A stretch of DNA of 64,000 nt from Mauremys mutica (Eukaryota; Chordata; Testudines; Geoemydidae), in NCBI RefSeq assembly GCF_020497125.1, contig NC_059073.1, positions 140,501,012 to 140,565,011 on the forward strand, read 5' to 3'. The notes beneath the pieces were generated by a model that saw only the letters and a list, made by a program, of their open reading frames with translations, was not told the origin of the DNA and searched no databases. How positions within the stretch are numbered: the stretch's first letter is position 1; each line of letters begins with the position of its first letter. A program made the position numbers and the translations under genes. Of the stretch, positions 45,366-56,809 are shown piece by piece.

Positions 45366-46741
45366 AGGTGATGCAAGTAGTCTATCACAAAGCTTGGAAC
45401 TGAATTCAGATCTCCTGAGTTACAGTAAATGCCTTAACTACAAGACCATCCATCATCTTGAATACTGACTGGAAAGGAAGAACGTCATCTACTCAATCTC
45501 CCACAATTCTTTCTGTCTCATATAACTTCTCCTTGGGAGAGTCACCAGCCAAGTAGTGACCACTCCAATGCTACTTAGCTTGTGAAATTAGACTCCATGA
45601 CCATACAGGGTAGAACAGCTTCTGTTCTAAAGACTCTAATGACCTCATTAAACTCCTACCTACTTAATTTTAAAATGGTCTCTCTCTTTTCATAAAAGCA
45701 CTATCTTATAGGAAATTAGCTTTCTATTTTCTTCTGCACTGAGATTCTTTGATTAAAAGATATGTTTTAATCTCTGGAAGGATGCTGCACGTGTAAATTT
45801 TTTTTATTAATTTTTGCTAACAGCTCAATCTTTGAAAGATCAAAGTTAGTCTTTCTATTTAGGTCAGCCATTTCCCTTCCCTCCATGAAATGAACCAAAT
45901 GAAAGCTTGTGCCTAATACTATTAAAAAAAAACCCAAGTCTTTCAAGATATTTGCATGTTCTGTAGCACTAAATGAGTAGACAGAAATGTACAATAGATG
46001 AAAAATTGTTACACAATTTGATAAAGTCGGAGCCATCCAAAAACTTCAGATCCCAACCTCTGTGATTTTACATGGGGGTCAGAGTTCTGATCTCTATTGT
46101 ACTATCTTGATGAATCTGCTCTACTAACACAATCCACACACTGTGCAAAATCTAGACTCAGCTCTTTGTTGACAAATATAAGAATCTTAAGTTTGGCTTC
46201 TCCAGAGTTTCCCCTCTCAGCTCTGCTCAGCCCACACACTAGATCCTCTCTTTCTGAAGAGTCACTGCCTGTTCTCTTATAGCCACATGGGGTAATGAGC
46301 AGCAGAACCCTTTCCCATTGGAGCCAGCACCTACTAAGAGGTGGGGAGTTTGGTCAAACACCATTGGCTTTTTACACAATTGTACACACAAAACCACCAA
46401 AATTTCAGTTAAGCAAAAGTTATCAACTAAAATTCAGTTCAACTTCAGTTTGTGGAATTCCTTTAAAACTGCCTGTTCGGCAGAAACAGGGCTGGATCTT
46501 GCCACCAATGATTTAGAAGGGAGCAGAGTTGGCCCCTTCGTGTGAAATCTGGGGCTCAGTCTTGAAAAGCTGAGCACTCTGGCCCCAATCCTGCAAAGCA
46601 TTTTACCACATACTGAACTTTAAGGACATGGAAACATTCAAGTGCTGAAGCATTTTGCAGGATCAGGGCCAGAATGCTTGTAGGATCGAGCACTTGGTGC
46701 ACAAACATTTTGAAGCCAGCTGGCATTACTTTATTACACTC
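45366..46741. other. Unassigned; MIR-like fragment at the start
   Basis: 45355-45445 looks like reverse MIR (tgacttgcccaaggtgatgc, cagatctcctgagttacagt). The remainder has no recognised gene. Confidence 0.45.
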
Positions 46742-46744
46742 TTA

Positions 46745-47040
46745 GGGTACGTCCATACTACCCGCCCGGGTCGGCGGGTAGCGATCGACTTCTCGGAGTT
46801 TGATATATCGCGTCTCGTCTAGACGCAATATATCGAACTCCGAACGCACTCCCGTCGACTCCGGAACTCCACCACCGCGAACGGCGGTGGCGGAGTCGAC
46901 GGGGGAGCCGCGGACTTTGATCCCGTGGCGTCTGGACAGGTAAGTAGTTCGAACTAAGGTAGTTCGAGTTCAGCTACGCTATTCGCGTAGCTGAACTTGC
47001 GTACCTTAGTTCGACCCCCGCCCCTAGAGTAGACCAGGCC
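46745..47040. mobile_element. Harbinger MITE, 296 bp, CpG-rich
   Basis: Ends GGGTACGTCCATACTACC and (reverse complement) GGCCTGGTCTACTCTAGG, flanked on both sides by TTA (46742-46744 and 47041-47043). The interior has strong hairpins: gatatatcgcgtctcgtcta against gacgcaatatatc, cgtcgactccg against cggagtcgacg, cagctacgc against gcgtagctg. TTCGAAC motifs near the right end match those of the full-length copies. Base composition is far more CpG-rich than the flanks. Confidence 0.93.
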
Positions 47041-47043
47041 TTA

Positions 47044-49590
47044 GACTAACCAGAATGAAGATTCTTTAAAATCTGCTGCCCAGTTCCTCATGTCTCCCAA
47101 ACTCTGAATATTCCAAAGGTGTGTGTGCATTTGGTTTTTTAAGTCCTATAGCATAAAACCTGGGGAAATTTAGGGCCAACTCACCTATAAAATATAGTGT
47201 ATAATATGTAGACTTGGAAGGACTAGATTTTGTATCAGTAAATGTTGGTAACTGTCAGTTTCACCATAAACACACAAACCAATGAAAAAAACATTTCCAC
47301 TGATAATATTCAAAATTTACAGAGTGTTAGTTTTTAAAAATTGTTGTTTTAGAATTAGAGTTTGATTTAGGGGATAGATAGATAGATAGATAGATAGGAT
47401 GTGACGTTCACAATGTGTTAATCATTATTCAGCTTTAAATTTTGTATCTCAGTGTCTATTGTCATTAATTATTGTCTAACATTGCTACTGTCTGATCCCC
47501 CCAAGCTTTCCCACAACTGTAAAATTTAAATACATAAAAACCTTAAAAAATACTACCAAACCCTCAGTATTATCCACCAAAATTATGAAAACAAAAATTG
47601 AATTCTGCCAAACCTAATAACATGCCTGCTGGGAGTACACATCTCTTTACACAGTACAAAATAGAACTGCATTTCTATCTATAGATATCCATTGTGTATC
47701 CACATTTTTTAAATTTAATATTGTAGATATGTGAGTTTATGAGGTATCCTCGTAAAAACTATGCTTGGTAGTCATTACTATGTTGTAAGATTGTCAGTTA
47801 ATAATTATGTTGTTGTAAGATTAATTAATTGCCTAGAGCTTATTATACAGGTGTTTTATTTTTACTATTGTTTAAATATAAAAATGTGCCCGTGGATGTA
47901 AAACAGGTTATATTTTATACGCCATATGCATGCCCGCACGCACCATAGATAGATGTAATCTGAGGCACTGTTTCATCCTACAGTTCATAAACAGTCAGCT
48001 CTAAAATAAATCCCCGTCTCATTGTGGAGTGGAGTGTTGCCTAAGATTTGCTGGACACAATTTTAATCTGGGGATTTAATGCCTTAAAAAGAGCAGCCCA
48101 ACTAAAGAGCTGGCATAGCACAGAAAACAATTTAGTAGATTATCATAGTGCTAAATTGTAGCTCCAGAAAAGCATATGTGGACTTTCCAAAAATAATCTG
48201 ACAGTTTATCAAAAGTGGCAGGTGCTGCCCTGGCTTGTCAGCGTAATGGCTAAGAAGATATAAACCATACAGTAGTGGATGGCAGTGTTAGAAAGCAAAT
48301 GGGAAGAAAGAAAAACGAAGAAAAAGAAGGAGAGGGACAATACTAATTAGCATGCCAAGCTGATGATGGCTGGGTTGATGTGGGTAAAGAATACTAATGC
48401 GGTTGGTATACAAGGAGGATGAATTTGAAGTGGCATCCCCTCAAAACCCTGCCAGGGAGTAAGAATTTTGTCAGTGCTGCTATTACTAAACACTTCATTA
48501 TATTCTATAAAAATATATGAAATATTATGTCTTACCTCCAAATGCCATGTTTATTTTTTCCCTATTAGCAATAGCTGCTCTCCTTTTAATCTTGTTCTTT
48601 TATTCAATCAAAATATAGTGTTTTTCCCCCCACTTGGCATTATTGTATTTAAGTGCAATTCTGCTCCATTGTCATTGCAGCAGGCAAATAGTGAGGTGAG
48701 CTGATAGAATCAGACATTGCTGTACACATGGTTTTTGATAGTACTAGACATCAGGGACATGGGAGAGAGTGATTACACTTAGCAAATGCTGCCACAAAAA
48801 TACACTTTGGTGAGTGTGTTTTAACTTTTTAACACCAATTGAAAATTTGAGAAAACTCATGAGCAAATGAGATCCATACTCAATAAAAATATTTCATCCC
48901 CATCCCAAGGTGAAAACACCATAGTCATTACTGACACTAAGCATAAGTTAGCTGTAAAGCAACATCATAAGGCCAAAGCAGGTATAAAGCATTGGTTCTG
49001 AAATGCTTCGATTCTCTAGATCCACAGCTTCAGGTCCCGGTAGGGTGAACTTAGCTCTCATCATCCCTAGTTGAAAAAGCTCTGTGCTGTTTGCTGCATA
49101 TGGTGATCTTTCAGAAGTGGTCTCCAAAATATATTCTGTCTGCTGTGTACTGAGCAGTTACGAAAATCTGGCCAATATTTGGTGCCAAAATCTGATCCCC
49201 CTAACAATAGGAAAAACCTGCTCCTAACTGACTTCCTGAAGAGCGCACCAAGCTTTACAGTGAGATTTCCTCTGTCCCACTCCAGTGCCTTAACCACAAA
49301 GCCATCCTTCTCATTAAGCCAATTTTCTTTATTCAACAAAAGAGAAAGAGAAGACTTTTTATGTAAGAAAAAGATTGCAGGAGAAATGATAACCTTATTA
49401 CAGAAAAATACCTCGTATTGATAAGTTCTCTGACCAGACAGCAATGCAACTGAAACAGTTGGTCAGAGGGTGTTCTACTGAAGACAGGAATAGCACTGAG
49501 TTGAACTTGAGAACCTTTAAAATGTGGGTCCCTTTATTTACAAATGTAACTTTGTCCTTTGAAGAATAACAAGTAATTTGTGCCAGTGGT
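47044..49590. other. Unassigned AT-rich sequence with a (GATA)n tract
   Basis: (GATA)n of about six units at 47373-47397. 47850-48720 has no repeat I recognise. No gene supported. Confidence 0.4.
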
Positions 49591-49594
49591 GAGA

Positions 49595-49755
49595 GCTGTT
49601 GATTTTGATGGAGGTGATCCTTGTCCTCCACGTACGGATGAGGCACAGAGAAGTTAAATCACTTGCCCAAGGCTGTCTAACTCACTGGTACCATCAGGAA
49701 CAGAACTCAGGGAATGTGACTAATTCCATGGCTCTAACCATTAGACAATATAACT
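49595..49755 (-). repeat. MIR copy, reverse
   Basis: gatgaggcacagagaagtta, aatcacttgcccaaggctgt, gaacagaactcagggaatgt, ccatggctctaaccattaga. Confidence 0.8.
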
Positions 49756-51240
49756 GGAGCAATGGACGGGGATCAAAGATACCAAGTAAACTTTTCAGAA
49801 GAGCCTAAGTGACTTAGGGACTGAAGCCCAATGTCTTTCAGTGGTAGACATGTCAGTCACTTTTGAAAATGGAACTTGGGCACATCTGAAAACATTTCAT
49901 TTTGTTATCATGTTGTGGTGATGTCCAACAATGTACTCACTGCTGCAAAAGAGACAGCATAAAATTCAGCCCCTGCTGAAAGAACGTTCAGGATTTATCA
50001 GAGTGCACCCCCGGGAGAGGGACTGGAGGAGGATTGCAAGTGGCTCATTCTTACATCATTTCACGCGAAGCATTCTGCACTTGGCTCTTCAGCAGCATAG
50101 GCTCTCGGAGTTCAGGCTGAATGCTGATAAAGAGTTTCTATTCTACCGTGGTCTTACCTCGCCCAACCATTGTGCCTCTCCAGTCCGATCGCTTCAACAC
50201 TGGCTAATCCTTGTTTGCGCATTCAGTGAAATTACAGCAATCTCTAAGCAGTCATTGTGCATTTCAGTCTCAGTCAAATGCTTGTTGACAGATAAAAATG
50301 CCAGGGATAGAAAGAGATGGTACATCTGAGCACTGGGAGTGGTACAGCTAGTGCTTATAGGATTTCACGAAAAAGCTGCTGCACCTTTAAGACATTTGGC
50401 ACTGGAACAGAACTTGGCCAACGGAGCCGAATCTTACACAAGCTCCTTTTATTTAGTTTGCTGCTCAGTGGGGGGAAGGAGAGCAACTGTGGCAGAAACA
50501 ACGTGTGACATGAACACAAAACAAATGCCTGAATTTCAACTAGAATTCCCCACCACCACCACCACCACCTCAGAATCAAATTCACAGCACTGTCTCTTCT
50601 CCCTTCACTCTTAACTGCTAAAGGATCCTCAGTGCCGGTCCCTTTTTCCTCTCCTCTGGCAGTAACCTTGTACAACATGAAAAATAGTTAACGGTCAATT
50701 AAATAAAAAATGGCTGTCAAAGGAAGTGCTATAAATCATCTAGTCAATGGTCAGGCACAACAAACGGCCACCCTAAAGTACCTAGTGTAGTGCAGTGTCG
50801 GCAGGAGGTGTGAGCGTAAGAGAGGAATTTTGCATGGTTTCAAAAGAAAAGCTCAACCCTTCGGGAAGAATTTGAGATCTGGCTCACTTGTGAAGCCACC
50901 ACTTTTTTATTTCTTTCTGAAATCTTCATTAAAGATTTAAAATAAATTTAAAAAAAGAGTTTGCTCCTCTGTGTTTAAAGTAAAAGAGACCAACAGATCA
51001 GTTGTGGTAATTACAAAAGCTGGTGGCTGGGTGCCTGATTCTGATTCCACTTGCACCAGTGTAAAACTGGAGAAAATTCACTGAAGTAAAGAGTTACATT
51101 GGGGAAAAGTTGGTGAGAGTTCAGAAACAGGACCCAAAGAAATATGAACAAGCACGGTGGCACTACTAAATATCTAAGGCTTGCATACAGGGCATGTGAA
51201 AAAGAACAGGGATGGGAAATCAGTTCTTTATAAGTAATTA
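49756..51240. other. Unassigned non-coding sequence
   Basis: No gene recognised. A (CAC)n run of about six units lies near 50552-50570. The 132-codon plus ORF at 49931-50329 has no recognisable domain. Confidence 0.4.
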
Positions 51241-51242
51241 CC

Positions 51243-51535
51243 TATTATTATTATTTGTTTTGCAGTAGCACCTACAGACTACAACTGAGATCAGGGCCTC
51301 ATAGTAATAGGCACATAGTAAGAGCGAGTCCCTGCCATGAGAAGTTCACAGTCTAAGTACACAACACAAAGGAAAATAAGTTATATTCCCCCCTTTTATT
51401 AACAGATGGGAAACTGAGGCACAGAGAGATTACGTGTCTTGCCCGAAGCGTCACAAAGTTTGACCTGAATTGTTGCAGATCTGCTGAACTTGAGACCGTC
51501 CTTTCTCTCAGCTCAGACCTAACAGAGAGGAATCC
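51243..51535. repeat. Dispersed repeat joined to reverse MIR
   Basis: ttttgcagtagcacctacag, gcgagtccctgccatgagaa, ttcacagtctaagtac, then aacagatgggaaactgaggc, acagagagattacgtgtctt. Confidence 0.75.
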
Positions 51536-51944
51536 CTGCACTTAGTATCATTCTAATGGGTAGAATGTGCCTTGCTGTGCACAGGTGTATGTAGTGGGTG
51601 ATGCTGGCCAGAAGGAGCCTTTTCTCCCTCACTTTTTGCCCTGCTGCAGACTCCTAGTTCTTGACTTCCCAGCACATGACGACTGGGGAGGGAGAACATA
51701 AGCAGTCTCTTTTCGCCCCCTTGGTCCTTTGTACAGGGGACAAGCACAGTCCCAGTCCTTGTCCTCATACGAGTGGAAGACCATAATCTTCCAAACAGGC
51801 AATTGCTGTGGTCCACCTCAACAACCCAACAGGAATATATGGAGACCACACAGTGCCACACCCTGTAAAAGTGAGTGTTTCCGAGTAGTGTCTGGGGACT
51901 GTGCCAGCACTATGATTACCTACTCTCCTCCCACCTCAGCACCA
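51536..51944. other. Unassigned non-coding sequence
   Basis: No gene recognised. Confidence 0.4.
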
Positions 51945-52025
51945 CAGACTCATAGAAAGGTAGGGCTGGAAGGGACCTCAGTAGGCCATCTAGTCCTGTG
52001 CTGAAAGTTACCAAGGGACGTTGTG
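51945..52025 (-). mobile_element. CR1 LINE tail fragment, reverse
   Basis: gactcatagaaaggtagggc, tggaagggacctcagtaggc, catctagtcctgtgct: complement of a CR1 terminus, very short. Confidence 0.75.
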
Positions 52026-52930
52026 GAATCCCCATCATAAATCTTGGAAATCTTGCAAAATCCAAGCCAAAATTTAGATTTCAAAGCAATCCCAGAAACA
52101 GCAATTCCACCAATGATCTCAGATCTATTATGCCCTAGAGTCAAATAAATTTGGAAAGAGCATGTAGCATCTTTCAAAGACCTGCCACTCTTTGGCATGG
52201 CATCAAGCTCCTTCACATCTTTTTGAGAGAGAGCCTCAGAGCTACTTGGACTTCAGTGGAACTATGCTGATTTACACTAGCTGAGGCTCTGACCCTGTAA
52301 GCACAATTTCAAGCTAACAAACTTTCAGAATGTTTGTGGTCTGCAAGCATTTTTAGTTAAAACCACTAGGTCAATCAGTGTTTGTAAAACTCATGGAGAT
52401 CTATTGTGAAAGCTGCTCTGTTAGAGCATAGCAATTTTGTTACCTGCTGCCTTCCTGTCAGATTTCACAAGCTAAGTGGCACTAGGCTGGCTCAGGCTTA
52501 GCTTGGTAAATCTCTCAGCGATTCAAGTAGTGGTGGCACAATGAATGTGTTCAACAAATGGCACCCTCAATTTCTGCGTCAGCACTGAACGACCATGAAA
52601 ACGTAGCTAGAGATGGTTAGAATTTTCAGATCAAGCAGCCCTGAGATGGGGAAGCTGTCTCACCTGAGACACTTGAATTCATCATTTTCTTGGCAAAGTA
52701 TGGTTAAGATGAAGGCCAATTAGCTCCAACAGGATTTGAATTCCAGGGCAAAATACTATTCAATGACAGTAATGGTAGCAGAATTTGGCCTTTAATTAAT
52801 TCCATCCAACACACACTGCAAGGCACTGTCTAGACTAGGAGAATGAAGGATATTTATTCAGCAAATGTTGAACAATACATCTTCATTAATGCATAATTAA
52901 ACACCAAGCATTAACTATGGCCATCTTACA
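52026..52930. other. Unassigned non-coding sequence
   Basis: No gene recognised. Confidence 0.4.
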
Positions 52931-52949
52931 CATTTTCAACTCCACCACT

Positions 52950-53000
52950 TTTGTCTACACTAGGTGCTAAACTGAATTTTAAAACTTGTTAATTGGCACT
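52950..53000 (+). mobile_element. Harbinger-type MITE stub
   Basis: ttttgtctacactaggtgct resembles a Harbinger terminus. The sequence stops being MITE-like at 53001, where the next repeat begins, so the rest may have been displaced by that insertion. Confidence 0.4.
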
Positions 53001-54283
53001 TGTAGTGAGGCGGCCTGGCTCCCGGCCGCACCTGAGACGGCCGAGCCAGAACAGCCGCCGCCGCAGTGGGCAGAGCCACTGCTGCCTGTCCCCGCCCCCC
53101 GGAAGTCCAGGGGCGGGACAGGAAGTATAAAGGCCCGGCCCCAGCACTCAGTTGCTGCCCGGAGGCTGGAGAGGACAGACGCTCCTGACCGAGCTCCTGC
53201 TGGACCGAGCCTTCCCCGAGCCCGGTACCCTGAGGAGGACTGGCCGAGCCTTCCCCGAGCCCGGTACCCCGAGGAGCAGTTCAAGCGTCCCCCCGACCCG
53301 AGTCCTCAGGAGCAGCCCGAGCTAGCCGGCCCTCAGCATGTCGAGGAGCCCATGGTGTGGGACCCAGCGCTGGACACCAGAGATGAGCAGGTACCCATGG
53401 AGGGGGAGATGGAAAGTAGCCCGGGGGCTACAGCAGACTTTAAGCCAATGTCGGTGTGTTGCGGTCAGGACCCCACTGACACAGCAGCAGACTAACTGCC
53501 ACTGGTAGGGCCCCGGGCTGGGACACAGTGGAGTGGGTGGGCCTGTGTCCCCCCTGCCACCCCACTCACGGGTGGCAGTCTCCCCCTCACACCAGCGCTG
53601 AGACATAGAAGTCTGGACTTACCTGCTGTTTGCTCAGCTCCTGCTTAAGGACCTGAGCCCCTGAACTATTGTTGTAGCTCAGCTCCTGCCTAAGGACCTG
53701 AGCCCCTGAACTATTGTGTTGCTCAGCTCCTGCCTGAGGGTCTGAGCCCCTGAACTGTTTATTTTGCTCAGCCCCTGCCTGAGGGTCTGAGCCCCTTGAA
53801 CTACTGTTTGTTGCCCCGCCCTGACCTAGGGCTGGGCTTCACTAACTGTTGGTTTTGCTCAGCTCCGGCCGGAGGACCTGAGCCCTGAACTACTGTGTGG
53901 TGGCTCAGCTCCTGCCTGAGGACCTGAGCCCTTGAACTACTGCTTGTTGCCCCGCCCTGACTAGGGCTAAGGCTTTACTGACTCTGTGTGCTCAGCCCCT
54001 GCCTGAGGGTCTGAGCCTAGAACTGCTGTCTGTTGCCCCTCCCTGACTGAGGGCTTGGGCTTAAATTATTGACTCTTTTGCTCAGCCCCTGCCTGAGGGT
54101 CTGAGCCCCTCGAACGACTGTTTGTTGCCCCGCCCTGACTGAGGGGTTGGGCCTCATTGACTGTTTGTTTTTGCTCAGCCCCTGCCTGAGGGTCTGAGCC
54201 CTTGGACCTTCGGAGACTGAACTGCTGATTTAGGCCGTGTAGTGACGCGGCCTGGCTCCCGGCCGCACCTGAGAGGGCCGAGC
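53001..54283 (+). mobile_element. LTR-retroelement-like repeat with direct terminal repeats
   Basis: A 47-base block beginning TGTAGTGAGGCGGCCTGG at 53001 recurs at 54238 with two mismatches, giving a 1,237-bp period. Inside lie GC boxes (gggcggg near 53112) and a TATA box (gtataaagg, 53125), then an open frame (through 53495) rich in Pro and Glu, then a minisatellite (53625-54215). This looks like an LTR or leader region of a retroelement. The ORF reads [11 protein letters not shown] near its end and has no domain I recognise, so I do not call it a gene. The second copy is cut short at about 54284. Confidence 0.55.
53625..54215 (+). repeat. Minisatellite, ~50-60 bp units
   Basis: At least eight copies of gctcagcccctgcctgaggg-tctgagcccctgaactactg, alternating with a related unit ttgccccgccctgactgagg-gcttgggcttcattgactg. 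Units vary by a few bases and in length. Confidence 0.85.
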
Positions 54284-54321
54284 CCCCACACCGGACCCTT
54301 ACACACTTTACCCATCACACC

Positions 54322-55142
54322 CAGGGCCGCCCAGAGGGGGGGACAAAGGGGGCAATTTGCCCCGGGACCCGGGCTCCGCAGGGGCCCCCAAGAGAAGAGC
54401 GGAGGCTCCCACCTCCGCCCCTCTCCTGGAGCCTCGGCGCATCAAGCGCCAAGTCTCCGGCCGAGCCCTTGAGCCCCGCCCCGATCCGCGTGGTGAGGGG
54501 GCGGGGCTGGGAGCTCCAACGGGGCCTGAGCCCCGCCCCGCTCAGAGCGGCGTGGGGAGGGGGCGGGGCAGCTGCCTCCGCTCGGCGTGGAGCTCCCAGC
54601 CCCGCCCCCTCACCACACGGCTCTGAGCGGGACGGAGCTCAGGCCCTGCCGGCAACACGCTCGGTAAGAGGCCGGGGCCGGGGAGAGGCCGGGGCTGGGG
54701 GGGGAAGAAGCGGGGGCCGGGGCCGGGGGGAGGGGGAAGAAGCGGGGGCCGGGGCCAGGGCCAGGCGGGGGGGGGGGAGAAGCGGCGGCCGGGGCCAGGC
54801 GGGGCGGGGGAGAAGCGGCGGCCGGGCGGGGGGGGAGGGGAGAAGCGGGACCCGGGGCCGGGCGGGGGGGGAGAAGCGGGACCCGCCGCCGTCAAAGCGC
54901 AGCCCGGTCTTCGGCGGCGGGGGGCCCTTCCGTTCCGGGACCCGCCGCCAAAGTGCCCCCAAGGCCCGCGGCGGGGACCCCCCCCCCGCCGAAGACCGGG
55001 CGGCGGGTCCCGCTTCGGCGGTAATTCGGCGGCGGGGGCCTCCCGCCGCGGGTCTTCGGGGCACTTTGGCGGCGGGTCCCGGAACGGAAGGGCCCCCCGC
55101 CGCCGAAGACCCCGGGCCCCCGGAATCCTCTGGGCGGCCCTG
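54322..55142. mobile_element. hAT-type non-autonomous element, 821 bp, very GC-rich
   Basis: Perfect 16-bp terminal inverted repeats, CAGGGCCGCCCAGAGG at both ends, and a perfect 8-bp target duplication ATCACACC (54314-54321 and 55143-55150). The interior is extremely G- and CpG-rich, with a 'gagaagcggcggccgggg' minisatellite (about 54660-54890) and a long internal palindrome. Open frames of up to 224 codons are by-products of low complexity; no transposase is present. Confidence 0.93.
54907..55110. repeat. 53-bp perfect inverted repeat inside the hAT element
   Basis: Left arm 54907-54959 and right arm 55058-55110 are exact reverse complements (arm starts gtcttcggcggcggggggcc), separated by 98 bases. 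Could extrude a cruciform or give a strong RNA hairpin. Confidence 0.93.
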
Positions 55143-55150
55143 ATCACACC

Positions 55151-55325
55151 TCATTTTCCTAGTCTATAGAGGGCCCAAATATTAACCTCATTTTGTAGAG
55201 GGGGAAACTCAAGAGATTAAGGGACATGTTAAAAGTCACAGTAATGGAGTCAGGAATGATTCTATGAACACAATATAAGCCAGTCCCTTACATTATCCAC
55301 TAGACCACACTGCTATCTCTTACCA
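55151..55325 (-). repeat. MIR-like copy, reverse
   Basis: attaacctcattttgtagag, ggggaaactcaagagattaa, tccactagaccacactgcta. The hAT element appears to have inserted into or beside it. Confidence 0.65.
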
Positions 55326-55770
55326 ATTTAGAACTTGTTAATGATCTGAATACTCTAGACATAACTGGGTTATTTTTCTTGTAACACTGTTCAGCTACAT
55401 CAGTTGCTAACCTTTCTCATCTCAACATCCCTGCAGCAGACAAAGTTTTGTAGAGCAACGGATATACAATAAGCTGCATCTTTGCTCGGTTTTTAAAGTT
55501 TCACAAGTTACTTTTTGAAATTCTTGTCAATAAAGCTTGGGGAAAAAATTGCCTCGTGGAAGAGGCTGCTGCTTTCATTCTGTTAAAAATGAATATGTTC
55601 TCCAACAAATTCAGGTTCCTTGTTGTTTCGTTTCTTCAAAAGATACATCCATCAGAGTGAGCGCACTGTTCACGAAAGTGAGCTTTCCGCACTAGTGTTA
55701 GCCAGACTTCCTTCACACAGGCCTGTTAATGCAACTCAGCTTCCCTGGCCAATGTGTTATATTTATGGGT
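55326..55770. other. Unassigned non-coding sequence
   Basis: No gene recognised. Confidence 0.4.
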
Positions 55771-55774
55771 GGAA

Positions 55775-56017
55775 TTTTCAATCTTGCCAACCCCAAGTGT
55801 GCAAAAATCATGAATCAACCCCCCTCCCCCAATTTATATTTTAAAGGATAATAAACTTGGGGATTTTTTTAATTTGCCTTGTGTTCTGTGAGCCTTTAGG
55901 TATCACATTTTTAGGCTTTTCTCTCTGCAACTATATGGACTAGAAATTTGCTTAAAAAATGAAAGTTGAGATTCTCGTATAATCACATGACTCCAGGAGC
56001 TGGGGTTTTACAAAAAC
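55775..56017 (+). repeat. Dispersed repeat, same family as 43625-43910
   Basis: tcaatcttgccaaccccaag, ttaggcttttctctctgcaa, gactagaaatttgcttaaaa, gaaagttgagattctcgtat, aatcacatgactccaggagc, tggggttttacaaaaacc. Confidence 0.65.
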
Positions 56018-56027
56018 CAATACATAG

Positions 56028-56453
56028 TGTGGAAGCCAGTAAATAATTAACAAGGTTTTGAAGAGATCTTAATGAATGTTAGTTAGCAAGAGTCAGGCCA
56101 TACTGTGACCCTTATGACGTGAGATTTGTAGAAGCAAGATAATGTAAGACAGAGTGAACTGTGTGAAAGTATTACGACCTTGCAATGTGCAGTCTTGCTT
56201 TTTCTAGTAAGATAGCAGAAAAGCTTATGTATAAACAAAATATATTTGTTGCTTTTTACTGTCTCCATGATTGTCTAAGCTTGTCTGTAACAAAGATATA
56301 AAGGCTTGATGTAATTGTTTACCAGGGAGAGACCTGTCCAGGACCCTGTGTCCTATGGCACTCTCTCCCTCCATGGTAATTACTGGAGAAATAATAAAGT
56401 ATTTAATTTTGCTGCACCCAAACAAAAAGCGAGAACTAAGTTTTTCTTCGACA
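56028..56453 (+). mobile_element. LTR of a class I (gammaretrovirus-like) endogenous retrovirus
   Basis: 426-bp LTR starting TGTGGA and ending TCGACA (near-inverted TG...CA termini). TATA box gatataaagg at 56295 and AATAAA at 56393-56398, in the order expected for U3-R-U5. It is followed after three bases by a primer binding site, so it is a 5' LTR. No gag, pol or env sequence follows within the window and no second LTR was found, so this is a fragment of an old provirus and cannot encode virus proteins. Confidence 0.85.
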
Positions 56454-56456
56454 ATT

Positions 56457-56474
56457 TGGGGGCTCGTCCGGGAT
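56457..56474 (+). other. tRNA-Pro primer binding site
   Basis: TGGGGGCTCGTCCGGGAT is the 18-base complement of the 3' end of tRNA-Pro used by many gammaretroviruses. It sits three bases after the LTR end, as expected. Confidence 0.92.
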
Positions 56475-56808
56475 GGCAATGCCCACGGACCCACAGACGG
56501 CTACTACGGATCATTCCCCTTCGAACCCCATGGCGCCACATGAGAGGTATGAGACCTTTTGAAATCTCTATTGGGGTATCGGAGGAGGACTGTCCCTGAG
56601 GACGTCTGTCTCTCTGTTGGGCTCACGCCATCTGAACTTATTGACTGTGCAGCAGGATCAGATGCAAAGTGGTATTGGGGAGAGGCCCCAATAAGGTTAG
56701 TTTATAGCAGTACTGGGAACTGCTGAGTTGGCCAAGGTAAATGCATAAGGTAATGCATAGGTAATGCATTAGAATGCACCGGTGCTGAGGGGTTTTTACC
56801 GCCTCAAG
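56475..56808 (+). other. Proviral leader remnant
   Basis: Sequence after the primer site (to about 56800) with a possible splice donor (gagaggtatgag near 56540). A short ORF across the LTR/leader has no virus-protein motif. It ends at a GC-rich minisatellite block. Confidence 0.5.
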
Positions 56809-56809
56809 A

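Noticed and set aside
49931..50329. 132-codon ORF as an exon
   Set aside because: No recognisable domain, no convincing splice context and no neighbour exons.
52986..53495. 169-codon plus ORF as a host gene
   Set aside because: It starts outside the repeat and runs into it, and it is Pro/Glu-rich without a domain. Kept only as part of the retroelement-like repeat.
54469..55154. Long overlapping ORFs (171-224 codons) on both strands
   Set aside because: They arise from low-complexity GC-rich repeats inside a hAT element. All frames are open because stop codons are rare at this composition, and no domain is visible.
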